From positions 248,001 through 312,000 of the forward strand of contig NZ_FZTC01000017.1 of assembly GCF_900200035.1 (NCBI RefSeq): a DNA stretch of 64,000 bases, read 5' to 3'. The DNA comes from Klebsiella grimontii. GTDB lineage: Bacteria; Pseudomonadota; Gammaproteobacteria; Enterobacterales; Enterobacteriaceae. The notes beneath the pieces were generated by a model. It did not search any database. It saw only the letters and a program-made list of their open reading frames with translations, and was not told where the DNA came from. Within the stretch, counting starts at the first letter, position 1. Each line of letters starts with the position of its first letter. The translations under genes and the position numbers were made by a program. This document shows positions 37,363 through 45,869 of this stretch, piece after piece.

Positions 37363-37707
37363 TTATTTCTTGTTCATCATCGCCTTAAGATCGGCGAAGG
37401 AGTTATATTTCGCTTCGCCGACGCTTTTCTGCGCATCTTCGCCGGCGACCACCGTCGAGCCGTACAGATCGGCTTCGGTGTATTTTGAGTGCTCATGATC
37501 GTGACAGTACAGGCACAGCATCTCCCAGTTGCTACCATCTTCCGGGTTATTGGAGTGGTCGTGATCGATATGGTGCACCGTCAGCTCACGCAGGTTTGAA
37601 TAGACAAACTCACGCGAGCAGCGTCCGCAGACCCAGGGGAAGAGCTTCAGCGCTTTTTCGCGGTAACCGACTTCCAGACGGGCGTAGTTTTTCGGGATAT
37701 AAGCCAT
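37363..37707 (-). CDS. yajD: HNH nuclease family protein YajD
   Basis: A 114-residue HNH-fold protein, very close to E. coli YajD. A zinc-type knuckle (CGRCSREFV, later CLYCHDHEHSKY) frames the HNH core LTVHHIDHDHSNNPEDGSNW. It may cut DNA, but its target is unknown. In E. coli yajD is far away (near tsx), so here it has been relocated into the yeaC-ydjL interval. The ATG at 37707 gives MAYIPKNYARLE; an in-frame ATG three codons earlier is less likely. Confidence 0.92.
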   Translation of the reverse strand: MAYIPKNYARLEVGYREKALKLFPWVCGRCSREFVYSNLRELTVHHIDHDHSNNPEDGSNWEMLCLYCHDHEHSKYTEADLYGSTVVAGEDAQKSVGEAKYNSFADLKAMMNKK

Positions 37708-37807
37708 AATACCCATGCCTTCTGTTGCAAATGAAAAGCTGCGCCTGAGCTGGCGCAGCGGAATGCAGTTATCATAACCTATTGTGCATGCGCTGACACC
37801 GCGCAGT

Positions 37808-39061
37808 TCAGCGTTTGATCCCTAATGACTCGGCCAGCTGTTTCGCCAACTGGTTCTGGTCATCCGCGCCGTACTCCCAGAACATCGCGCCTGCCAGACC
37901 CTTGCTCTTGATATAGTCAGCCTTGATGGCCACCGAGCGCGGGTTCTCATAGGAAAGCGCAAAGAGGGCTTGACCGTCGGCGGACTGCACCGATAGCCAC
38001 GGCACCTTCGCTTCATCATCCCAATGCTGAGTAAAGCGCTTCTGCGGATCGTTGATTAACTTCGCCACGATATCGTTATATTTCACATAGGTGTCTTTGG
38101 TCAGATCGACGCCCAGCGATTCGAACAGCTCAATCTGTTGAGCCGCAAAGTAGGGACGGGTGGCCGGGTTTTTCTGCGCGTCCGGCTGGCTCCAGTCAAT
38201 ACCCGGTTCGACGGCGCGTTTTGGTATCCGGCCATAGAAACCAATCCCCAGGTTCATCTGGCTCGGCTTTAGACCGGCGGCAAGGTAGTTGTTCACCACA
38301 AAGTCCGCGCTGTACTTATCTGCTTCAGCGACCGTCGGCCAGCGGGTCGAATCATACAGGTTGGAATTGAAGTACTGGGTGCCGTAGGCCAGGTCATAGG
38401 TCATCAGGTTGATGTAGTCGAGCGATGGCGCTATCGCTTTGACGTCAACCCAGCTTTTTGGGCTCTCCGCGTTTGCGCCTACGGCGATGGTCACCAGTTT
38501 TTTGTTCCCTACCGCCGCGCGCAGCTCTTTCAGCAGGGCGGTAAAATTATCGCGATCGGCCGGTTGGCTGGCGACCAGCCCCCACGCGCCGTTGACCGGA
38601 TACTCCCAGTCGAGGTCGATGCCATCGAGGCCATATTTTTCAATAATCGCCAGCGCCGACTGGATAAACACCGCCCGGGTCTCTTTCGTCGCCGCTGCGC
38701 CGGAGAATCCGCGCGCCCCCCAGCCGCCGACGGAAAGCAACACTTTCAGGCTTGGGTTCTGCTGGCGCAAGCTGGGGATTTTCTGCAAATCCGCCTGTAC
38801 TTTCGGCGACAGCCAAATCTGATGCAGCTTGCTCGGGTCTTTCAGGGCCGCGTTGGTTTCGTCTTTCTCGTCGTTATAGACCAGACCAAACGAGTAGTTG
38901 AGATGGGTGATCTGGCGTACGTCCAGTTTATCAATATCGCCGCCGGGACCGGCAGTGACGTCGCCGCCGCCGTTAAAGTAGCCGACGGACATCAGCGTGT
39001 TAGCGGAAACAACGCTCGCGCAGAGCAGGGGTAAAGCTGCCAGCAAAGGCAAAATTTTCAT
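37808..39061 (-). CDS. secreted GH18 chitinase
   Basis: A 417-residue glycoside hydrolase family 18 enzyme. Signal peptide MKILPLLAALPLLCASVVSA, then a TIM barrel beginning LMSVGYFNGGGDV. The catalytic motif DGIDLDWEYP is at residues 146-155, with the acid Glu153; SVGGWGARGFSGAA and INLMTYDLAYG are further family blocks. No chitin-binding or fibronectin domain is attached, so it is a single-domain enzyme, likely periplasmic or secreted, acting on chitin oligomers or related N-acetylglucosamine polymers. It sits between yajD and the ydj cluster and is divergent from ydjL. Not present at this site in E. coli K-12. Confidence 0.9.
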   Translation of the reverse strand: MKILPLLAALPLLCASVVSANTLMSVGYFNGGGDVTAGPGGDIDKLDVRQITHLNYSFGLVYNDEKDETNAALKDPSKLHQIWLSPKVQADLQKIPSLRQQNPSLKVLLSVGGWGARGFSGAAATKETRAVFIQSALAIIEKYGLDGIDLDWEYPVNGAWGLVASQPADRDNFTALLKELRAAVGNKKLVTIAVGANAESPKSWVDVKAIAPSLDYINLMTYDLAYGTQYFNSNLYDSTRWPTVAEADKYSADFVVNNYLAAGLKPSQMNLGIGFYGRIPKRAVEPGIDWSQPDAQKNPATRPYFAAQQIELFESLGVDLTKDTYVKYNDIVAKLINDPQKRFTQHWDDEAKVPWLSVQSADGQALFALSYENPRSVAIKADYIKSKGLAGAMFWEYGADDQNQLAKQLAESLGIKR

Positions 39062-39383
39062 AGCAAATCCTCTTTGACTTAAAAGTGACTCGAAAAGCAA
39101 ACACGCCACGTAAATGGCGTGGCGAAAAAACAGCCCGTGCAGGCTAGCATCTTCCGTCGCGCAAAAATGCGAAGCGGTTCACGGCTGCATTAGCGAAGCG
39201 GTCGCGTGACCACGCCATGTCTTCACTTCAATCACCTCCCTCGACGAATGTTGCCGTATTTGTGATCTGAGTTGTGAAATACAGATCAATATCTGTGTTT
39301 TAAAGATTTGTTATTGACCTCAAAGATTTTGTGGTTAAGTATTGCCTCCACTGAAGCAAAACCATTAAACAAAGGAAGACGCA
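39062..39383. promoter_or_regulatory. divergent chitinase-ydjL control region
   Basis: This 322-base spacer holds the promoters of both genes. Visible elements: palindrome ACAGAT-CAAT-ATCTGT at 39281-39296; two copies of AAAGATTT exactly 20 bases apart (39302 and 39322), placed on either side of a TTGACC -35 candidate (39314-39319) with AAGTAT 17 bases on as a weak -10; and TGTGATCTGAG at 39261, a half CRP-like site. No gene is present. Confidence 0.5.
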
Positions 39384-40460
39384 ATGAAAGCACTGGCAAG
39401 ATTTGGTAAGGCCTTTGGCGGCTATAAGATGATTGACGTACCGGAACCGGTGTGCGGTCCGGATGACGTGGTGATTGAAATCAAAGCCGCCGCCATCTGC
39501 GGCGCGGATATGAAACACTACAATGTCGACAGCGGTTCCGATCAATTTAACTCCATACGCGGCCATGAATTTGCCGGTGCCATTGTTCGGGTGGGTGACA
39601 AGGTCAAGGACTGGAAAGTCGGCCAGCGGGTAGTCTCGGATAATAGCGGGCACGTCTGCGGCGTTTGTCCGGCCTGCGAACAGGGCGATTTTCTGTGTTG
39701 TGCAGAAAAAGTGAATTTGGGTCTGGACAACAATACCTGGGGCGGCGGATTTTCAAAATACTGCCTGGTGCCGGGAGAGATCCTCAAAATCCATCGTCAT
39801 GCGCTGTGGGAGATTCCGCCGGGCGTTGATTACGAAGACGCGGCGGTGCTGGATCCTATCTGTAATGCCTATAAGTCGCTCGCTCAACAATCCAAATTTC
39901 TTCCCGGTCAGGACGTCGTGGTTTTCGGTACCGGTCCACTTGGGCTCTTTTCCGTACAGATGGCGCGCATTATGGGGGCCGTGAATATCGTCATGGTCGG
40001 GCTGGAAGAGGATGTCGCGGTACGTTTCCCTATTGCCAAAGCGCTCGGCGCAACGGCGGTAGTCAACGCTTCTACTGAGGATGTGGTCGCCCGCTGCCAG
40101 GCGATTTGCGGCAAAGATAATCTGGGGCTGGTTATCGAATGTTCTGGCGCCAATATCGCCCTCAAACAATCCATCGAAATGCTGCGTCCCAACGGTGAAG
40201 TGGTGCGCGTGGGCATGGGATTCCAACCGCTGGACTTCTCCATCAACGATATCACCGCGTGGAACAAAAGCATCATCGGGCATATGGCCTATGACTCCAC
40301 TTCCTGGCGTAACGCCATTCGCCTGCTTGCCAGCGGCGCGATCAAAGTCAAACCGATGATCACGCACCGCATTGGCCTGTCGCAATGGCGCGAAGGGTTT
40401 GACGCCATGGTCGATAAAACCGCGATCAAAGTCATCATGACTTACGACTTTGATGAATAA
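39384..40460 (+). CDS. ydjL: zinc-dependent dehydrogenase YdjL
   Basis: A 358-residue medium-chain zinc dehydrogenase. The catalytic zinc ligands appear in AAAICGADMKHY and RGHEFAGAIV (Cys, His-Glu), the structural zinc Cys cluster in CGVCPACEQGDFLCC, and the NAD-binding loop in VVVFGTGPLGLFSVQMAR. It resembles sorbitol or threonine dehydrogenases and is expected to oxidise a polyol or sugar. First gene of ydjLKJIHG, with ydjK 26 bases downstream. Confidence 0.9.
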   Translation: MKALARFGKAFGGYKMIDVPEPVCGPDDVVIEIKAAAICGADMKHYNVDSGSDQFNSIRGHEFAGAIVRVGDKVKDWKVGQRVVSDNSGHVCGVCPACEQGDFLCCAEKVNLGLDNNTWGGGFSKYCLVPGEILKIHRHALWEIPPGVDYEDAAVLDPICNAYKSLAQQSKFLPGQDVVVFGTGPLGLFSVQMARIMGAVNIVMVGLEEDVAVRFPIAKALGATAVVNASTEDVVARCQAICGKDNLGLVIECSGANIALKQSIEMLRPNGEVVRVGMGFQPLDFSINDITAWNKSIIGHMAYDSTSWRNAIRLLASGAIKVKPMITHRIGLSQWREGFDAMVDKTAIKVIMTYDFDE

Positions 40461-40486
40461 CCCCTTTATGAAAGGAACGTTATCCG

Positions 40487-41866
40487 ATGGAACAGATAGC
40501 AAAACCGCACTGCGGCGCCAGGCTGGATCGCCTGCCTGACTGCCGCTGGCACTCGGCAATGTTTGCCATGGTCGCTTTCGGGTTACTGGTCTGCTGGAGC
40601 AATGCCGTTGGCGGGTTAATTCTCGCGCAGTTGAAGGTGCTCGGCTGGACCGATAATTCGACCACCGCCACGTTCTCCGCCATTACCACGGCGGGTATGT
40701 TTCTTGGCGCGCTCGGCGGCGGCATCATCGGCGATAAAATTGGGCGTAAAAACGCCTTCATTCTGTATGAAGCGATTCATATCGTTGCCATGGTCGTCGG
40801 GGCATTTTCCCCGAACATGACCTTCCTTATCGCCAGTCGTTTTGTCATGGGGGTCGGATTAGGCGCGCTGCTGGTCACCTTATTCGCCGGTTTTACCGAA
40901 TATATGCCCGGCAGAAATCGCGGCACCTGGTCCAGCCGGGTCTCGTTTATCGGCAACTGGTCCTATCCGCTCTGTTCGCTGATCGCGATGGTATTAACAC
41001 CGTTAATTAGTGCGGAATGGAACTGGCGCGTTCAACTGCTGATCCCCGCCATGCTGTCGCTGATAGCCACCGTGATTGCCTGGCGCAGTTTCCCTGAATC
41101 GCCCCGCTGGCTGGAGTCTCGTGGACGCTATGAGGAAGCCGAAGAGGTGATGCGGGCCATTGAAGAGAGGGTCGTGCTGCAAACCGGTAAGCCATTGCCG
41201 CCAGTGGTAATAGAAGATGATGGTAAAGCGCCGCGCGCCGTGCCCTATTCAGCGTTATTAACGGGTGTATTACTGAAGCGGGTAATTTTAGGCTCCTTCG
41301 TGCTGATAGCCATGAATGTCGTCCAGTACACCTTAATTAACTGGCTGCCGACGATATTTATGACCCAGGGAATTAATCTGAAAGACTCGATTGTTTTAAA
41401 TACCATGAGTATGTTCGGCGCGCCGTTCGGGATTTTTATCGCCATGCTGGTGATGGATAAAATTCCCAGAAAGACTATGGGCGTAGGCCTGTTAGTGTTA
41501 ATTGCCGTACTGGGATATATCTATTCGCTGCAAACCAGCATGCTGCTGATTACTTTAATTGGCTTCTTCCTGATTACGTTTGTCTATATGTACGTGTGCT
41601 ATGCCTCAGCGGTATATGTGCCGGAAATCTGGCCGACCGAAGCGAAGCTTCGCGGTTCAGGCCTGGCGAACGCGGTGGGGCGCATCAGCGGCATCGCCGC
41701 GCCTTATGCGGTGGCGGTACTGCTTAACGGTTACGGCGTGACTGGGGTATTTGTGCTGCTGGGGGCCGTCTCCATTATTGTTGCGGTCGCTATTGCCACA
41801 ATCGGAATTGAAACTAAAGGCGTCTCTGTCGAAAGCCTCGGTATTGATGCCGTTACCAGCAAATAA
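40487..41866 (+). CDS. ydjK: MFS sugar transporter YdjK
   Basis: A 459-residue major-facilitator transporter with twelve predicted helices. Signature loops: GDKIGRKNAF between helices 2 and 3, and PESPRWLESRGRYEEAEEVM in the middle, which mark the sugar/acid porter group. It presumably imports the substrate of the pathway. The product matches E. coli YdjK. Lies 17 bases before ydjJ. Confidence 0.9.
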   Translation: MEQIAKPHCGARLDRLPDCRWHSAMFAMVAFGLLVCWSNAVGGLILAQLKVLGWTDNSTTATFSAITTAGMFLGALGGGIIGDKIGRKNAFILYEAIHIVAMVVGAFSPNMTFLIASRFVMGVGLGALLVTLFAGFTEYMPGRNRGTWSSRVSFIGNWSYPLCSLIAMVLTPLISAEWNWRVQLLIPAMLSLIATVIAWRSFPESPRWLESRGRYEEAEEVMRAIEERVVLQTGKPLPPVVIEDDGKAPRAVPYSALLTGVLLKRVILGSFVLIAMNVVQYTLINWLPTIFMTQGINLKDSIVLNTMSMFGAPFGIFIAMLVMDKIPRKTMGVGLLVLIAVLGYIYSLQTSMLLITLIGFFLITFVYMYVCYASAVYVPEIWPTEAKLRGSGLANAVGRISGIAAPYAVAVLLNGYGVTGVFVLLGAVSIIVAVAIATIGIETKGVSVESLGIDAVTSK

Positions 41867-41883
41867 TATTGACGGGAAATAAT

Positions 41884-42927
41884 ATGAAGAATGTAAAAGC
41901 GATATTAAAAACGCCGGGCACGATGAAAATTATTGCCGCCGATATCCCGGTGCCGAAAGAGCATGAAGTGCTGATAAAAATTGAATACGTCGGTATTTGC
42001 GGCTCAGACGTCCACGGTTTTGAATCGGGCCCCTTTATTCCGCCGAAAGATCCCAATCAGGAAATTGGTCTGGGGCACGAATGCGCCGGTACGGTGGTGG
42101 CGGTGGGCAACCGCGTGAGCAAATTTAAACCCGGCGACCGGGTGAATATTGAGCCCGGCGTGCCGTGCGGCCACTGCCGCTACTGCCTGGAGGGAAAATA
42201 CAATATCTGTCCTGACGTTGATTTCATGGCCACGCAGCCAAATTATCGCGGCGCGTTAACCCACTACCTGTGCCATCCGGAGAGCTTCACCTATAAGCTG
42301 CCCGACAATATGGACACGATGGAAGGCGCGCTGGTGGAGCCTGCGGCGGTCGGCATGCATGCCGCGATGCTGGCGGACGTCAAGCCGGGCAAGAAAATCG
42401 TCATTCTTGGCGCAGGCTGTATTGGTTTAATGACCCTGCAGGCATGCCTTTGCCTGGGGGCAACCAACATTGCTGTGGTGGATGTGCTGGAAAAACGCCT
42501 TGCCATGGCCGGGAAGCTTGGCGCCAACGTCGTTATCAACGGCGCGAAAGAGGACACCGTCGCGCGCTGCCAGCAGTTCTCCGGTGATATGGGGGCCGAT
42601 ATCGTATTCGAAACCGCCGGTTCGGCCGTCACCGTTAAGCAGGCTCCGTATCTGGTCATGCGCGGAGGGAAAATCATGATCGTCGGTACGGTTCCCGGGG
42701 ATTCAGCGATCAATTTCCTCAAGATTAACCGTGAAGTGTCGATTCAGACCGTTTTCCGCTATGCCAACCGCTATCCGGTCACCATTGAAGCTATTTCCTC
42801 CGGGCGTTTCGATGTGAAGTCGATGGTGACGCATATTTACGATTTTGAGGATGTTCAGCGCGCGTTTGAAGAATCCGTTAATAACAAACGTGAAATCATT
42901 AAAGGCGTTATTAAAGTTAACCATTAA
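41884..42927 (+). CDS. ydjJ: zinc-dependent dehydrogenase YdjJ
   Basis: A 347-residue sorbitol-dehydrogenase-like enzyme, close to E. coli YdjJ. Zinc ligands in VGICGSDVHGFE and LGHECAGTVV; structural Cys cluster PCGHCRYCLEGKYNIC; NAD fold in IVILGAGCIGLMTLQA; conserved RYANRYPVTIEAISSGRFD. Probably oxidises a second polyol intermediate in the same route as YdjL. The frame opens at 41869, but ATG 41884 matches the E. coli start. Confidence 0.92.
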   Translation: MKNVKAILKTPGTMKIIAADIPVPKEHEVLIKIEYVGICGSDVHGFESGPFIPPKDPNQEIGLGHECAGTVVAVGNRVSKFKPGDRVNIEPGVPCGHCRYCLEGKYNICPDVDFMATQPNYRGALTHYLCHPESFTYKLPDNMDTMEGALVEPAAVGMHAAMLADVKPGKKIVILGAGCIGLMTLQACLCLGATNIAVVDVLEKRLAMAGKLGANVVINGAKEDTVARCQQFSGDMGADIVFETAGSAVTVKQAPYLVMRGGKIMIVGTVPGDSAINFLKINREVSIQTVFRYANRYPVTIEAISSGRFDVKSMVTHIYDFEDVQRAFEESVNNKREIIKGVIKVNH

Positions 42928-42951
42928 TTTATTGCAAAGGGAGAAACAACC

Positions 42952-43788
42952 ATGCTGGCAGATATTAAATATTGGGAAAATGATGCCCGGAATAAACATT
43001 ATGCGATTGCCCACTTTAACGTGTGGAATGCGGAAATGTTAATGGGGGTGATTGATGCGGCGGAAGAGGCTAAGTCGCCGGTGATTATCTCTTTCGGTAC
43101 CGGATTTGTGGGCAATACCTCGTTTGAAGATTTTTCGCATATGATGGTTTCGATGGCGAAAAAGGCATCGGTACCGGTGATTGCTCACTGGGATCATGGC
43201 CGCAGCATGGAGATTATCCATAACGCCTGGGTCCACGGCATGAATTCGCTGATGCGCGACGCCTCGGCCTTTGACTTCGAAGAGAATATTCGCCTGACCA
43301 AAGAGGCGGTGGATTTCTTCCATCCGCTGGGTATTCCGGTTGAGGCGGAGCTGGGGCACGTGGGGAACGAAACGGTCTACGAAGAAGCGCTGGCCGACTA
43401 TCACTATACCGATCCGGATCAGGCGGCGGAATTCGTCGAACGTACCGGCTGTGATTCGCTGGCGGTGGCGATTGGCAACCAGCATGGTGTCTATACCTCA
43501 GAACCGAAACTGAATTTTGACGTGGTTAAGCGCGTGCGCGAGGCGGTGGCCGTTCCGCTGGTGCTGCACGGCGCGTCCGGCATTAGCGATGCGGATATCA
43601 AGAAGGCCATTTCATTAGGCATTGCGAAAATCAATATCCACACCGAACTGTGCCAGGCGGCGATGGCGGCGGTCCAGGAGAACCAGAATCAGCCGTTCCT
43701 GCACGTTGAGCGTGAAGTCCGCAATGCGGTAAAAGCCCGCGCGCTGGAGAAAATCAAACTGTTTGGCTCTGACGGGAAAGCGGAATGA
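42952..43788 (+). CDS. ydjI: class II aldolase YdjI
   Basis: A 278-residue zinc-dependent class II aldolase of the fructose/tagatose-bisphosphate family. Zinc and active-site segments: IAHWDHGRSMEII (Asp-His), EAELGHVGNE, AIGNQHGVYT and LVLHGASGIS. E. coli YdjI has been reported as an L-glycero-L-galacto-octuluronate-1-phosphate aldolase, so long-chain acidic sugars may be the substrate here also; I take this from memory. The ydjH ATG begins five bases after its stop. Confidence 0.92.
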   Translation: MLADIKYWENDARNKHYAIAHFNVWNAEMLMGVIDAAEEAKSPVIISFGTGFVGNTSFEDFSHMMVSMAKKASVPVIAHWDHGRSMEIIHNAWVHGMNSLMRDASAFDFEENIRLTKEAVDFFHPLGIPVEAELGHVGNETVYEEALADYHYTDPDQAAEFVERTGCDSLAVAIGNQHGVYTSEPKLNFDVVKRVREAVAVPLVLHGASGISDADIKKAISLGIAKINIHTELCQAAMAAVQENQNQPFLHVEREVRNAVKARALEKIKLFGSDGKAE

Positions 43789-43792
43789 CACT

Positions 43793-44740
43793 ATGGATAA
43801 TATCGAGGTTATTTGTCTGGGGGCGGCCATCGTGGATATTCCCCTGCAGCCGGTGAGTAAAAATATCTTTGATGTCGACTCTTATCCATTAGAACGCATT
43901 GCGATGACCACTGGGGGGGATGCAATTAATGAGGCGACGATTATTTCTCGCCTTGGACATCGGACGGCATTAATCAGTCGGGTAGGGAATGACGCGGCGG
44001 GTCATTTTATTCTCGACCACTGTCGTCGAGAGAAGATTGATATTCTGAGCCTGAAGCAGGATGCCAATACAGATACCTCCATCAACGTAGGTTTAGTGAC
44101 CGCTGATGGCGAACGTACTTTCGTCACTAATCGCAACGGCAGCCTGTGGCAGTTGAATATTAACGATGTCGATTTTAAGCGCTTCTCACAGGCAAGACTG
44201 CTGTCGCTGGCGAGTATTTTTAATAGTCCGCTGCTCGACGGCAAAGCGTTAGTGGAGATTTTCTCTCAGGCGCAAGCGTACGGGCTGATGATTTGCGCCG
44301 ATATGATTAAGCCGCGGCTTAACGAAACCCTGGAGGATATTCGTGAGGCGCTGGGCTATGTCGATTATCTGTTTCCCAATTTTGCCGAGGCAAAACTGCT
44401 CACCGGGAAAGAGACGCTGGATGAAATTGCCGATAGTTTCCTGAACTGCGGCGTGAAAACGGTCGTCATTAAGACCGGCAAGAGGGGCTGTTTTATTAAG
44501 CGGGCCGATATGAAGATGGCGGTTCCGGCGGTTTCAGGGATTACCGCCATCGATACCATCGGCGCCGGGGATAATTTTGCCGCGGGATTTATCTCCGCGC
44601 TGCTTGAAGGCAAGCCGCTGCGCGAATGCGCGCTGTTTGCAAACGCCACGGCGGCGATATCGGTCCTCAGCGTGGGCGCCACGACGGGCGTAAAAAACAG
44701 AAAGCTGGTTGAACAACTTCTTGATGAATACGAAGGGTAA
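43793..44740 (+). CDS. ydjH: PfkB-family sugar kinase YdjH
   Basis: A 315-residue ribokinase/PfkB-type kinase. GGDAINEATIISRLGH near the N terminus and the C-terminal anion-hole motif AIDTIGAGDNFAAGF with catalytic Asp are present. It should phosphorylate the sugar that YdjI then splits. ATG 43793 matches E. coli YdjH (MDNLDVI); the frame runs back into ydjI. Stops nine bases before ydjG. Confidence 0.92.
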   Translation: MDNIEVICLGAAIVDIPLQPVSKNIFDVDSYPLERIAMTTGGDAINEATIISRLGHRTALISRVGNDAAGHFILDHCRREKIDILSLKQDANTDTSINVGLVTADGERTFVTNRNGSLWQLNINDVDFKRFSQARLLSLASIFNSPLLDGKALVEIFSQAQAYGLMICADMIKPRLNETLEDIREALGYVDYLFPNFAEAKLLTGKETLDEIADSFLNCGVKTVVIKTGKRGCFIKRADMKMAVPAVSGITAIDTIGAGDNFAAGFISALLEGKPLRECALFANATAAISVLSVGATTGVKNRKLVEQLLDEYEG

Positions 44741-44749
44741 TAGCGACAG

Positions 44750-45733
44750 ATGAAAATGATTCCTTTAGGCAGTACGGATATTAGGCTTTCCCGCATGGGA
44801 TTAGGAACATGGGCCATCGGCGGCGGCCCGGCATGGAGCGGTGATCTCGACCTGCGGATTTGCATCGACACCATTATTGAGGCGCATCGCTGCGGAATTA
44901 ATCTGATTGATACCGCGCCGGGCTACAACTTCGGCAATAGCGAAGTGATTGTTGGTCAGGCGCTAAAGCAGCTGCCGCGCCGCGATATAGTGGTTGAGAC
45001 CAAATGCGGCATCGTCTGGGAGCGGACGGGAAGCCTGTTTAATAAAGTGGGTGATCGCCAGCTGTATAAAAACCTGACGCCCGAGTCGATTCGCGAAGAG
45101 GTGGATGCCAGCCTGCAAAGGCTGGGTATCGACACCATTGATATCTATATGACCCACTGGCAGTCAGTCGAACCCTGCTTTACGCCAATTGCGGAGACCG
45201 TAGCGACGCTGAACGCGCTAAAGAAAGAGGGAAAGATCCGCGCTATCGGCGCAGCGAACGTCGATGCCGGACATATCAGGGAATATCTCAAACACGGCGA
45301 GCTGGATATCGTGCAGGCCAAATACAGCATCCTTGACCGGGCGCTGGAAGCCGAGCTGCTGCCGTTGTGCCAGCAGAACGGCATCGTGGTGCAGGTCTAC
45401 TCGCCGCTCGAGCAGGGGCTGCTGTCCGGTACTATCACACGGGATTATGTTCCCGGCGGCGCGCGGGCCAACAAAGTCTGGTTCCAGCGGGAAAATATGC
45501 TGCGCGTGATTGATATGCTCGAGCAGTGGCAGCCGCTGTGCGAGAAATATCGCTGCGCTATCCCCGCCCTGGCGCTGGCGTGGATCCTAAAGCAAAGCGA
45601 TTTAATCACCTTACTTAGCGGCGCTACGGCGCCCGAACAGGTGCGCGAGAATATCGACGCGCTGACCATCGCTCTGACGGATGATGATTCATTACTGATG
45701 AGACAAATGGCGCAAGCGCTGGAGACCCAATAA
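44750..45733 (+). CDS. ydjG: NADH-dependent aldo-keto reductase YdjG
   Basis: A 327-residue aldo-keto reductase; E. coli YdjG reduces methylglyoxal with NADH. The catalytic Asp and Tyr occur in NLIDTAPGYNFGNSEVIVGQ, the Lys in VVETKCG, and the His in YMTHWQS. Last gene of the tight ydjL-G run; a 136-base spacer with an operator-like palindrome separates it from ydjF. Probably removes aldehyde side products or an aldehyde from the aldolase step. Confidence 0.92.
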   Translation: MKMIPLGSTDIRLSRMGLGTWAIGGGPAWSGDLDLRICIDTIIEAHRCGINLIDTAPGYNFGNSEVIVGQALKQLPRRDIVVETKCGIVWERTGSLFNKVGDRQLYKNLTPESIREEVDASLQRLGIDTIDIYMTHWQSVEPCFTPIAETVATLNALKKEGKIRAIGAANVDAGHIREYLKHGELDIVQAKYSILDRALEAELLPLCQQNGIVVQVYSPLEQGLLSGTITRDYVPGGARANKVWFQRENMLRVIDMLEQWQPLCEKYRCAIPALALAWILKQSDLITLLSGATAPEQVRENIDALTIALTDDDSLLMRQMAQALETQ

Positions 45734-45747
45734 GCGCGGCGTGACTG

Positions 45748-45863
45748 ACCTCTGTTTCTGTGTAAAAGAATATTGGAATCTGTGATTCGGACATGTTATT
45801 TTTAAAACAAACATGACCTGGCGGATACCAGGGGTTTATTATGACTTTGCAGGAAACAGAGGT
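45748..45863. repeat. inverted repeat bracketing the ydjF promoter
   Basis: ACCTCTGTTTC at 45748-45758 is repeated as its exact reverse complement GAAACAGAGGT at 45853-45863, framing the whole promoter and ending just before the GTG start of ydjF. This suits a looping operator of a DeoR-type repressor, or an RNA pairing. Confidence 0.5.
45792..45815. promoter_or_regulatory. near-perfect 24-base palindrome, candidate YdjF operator
   Basis: The arms CATGTTATTTTT and AAAACAAACATG match their reverse complement at 20 of 24 positions. Position upstream of the regulator gene suggests autoregulation. Confidence 0.55.
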
Positions 45864-45869
45864 GTTACC

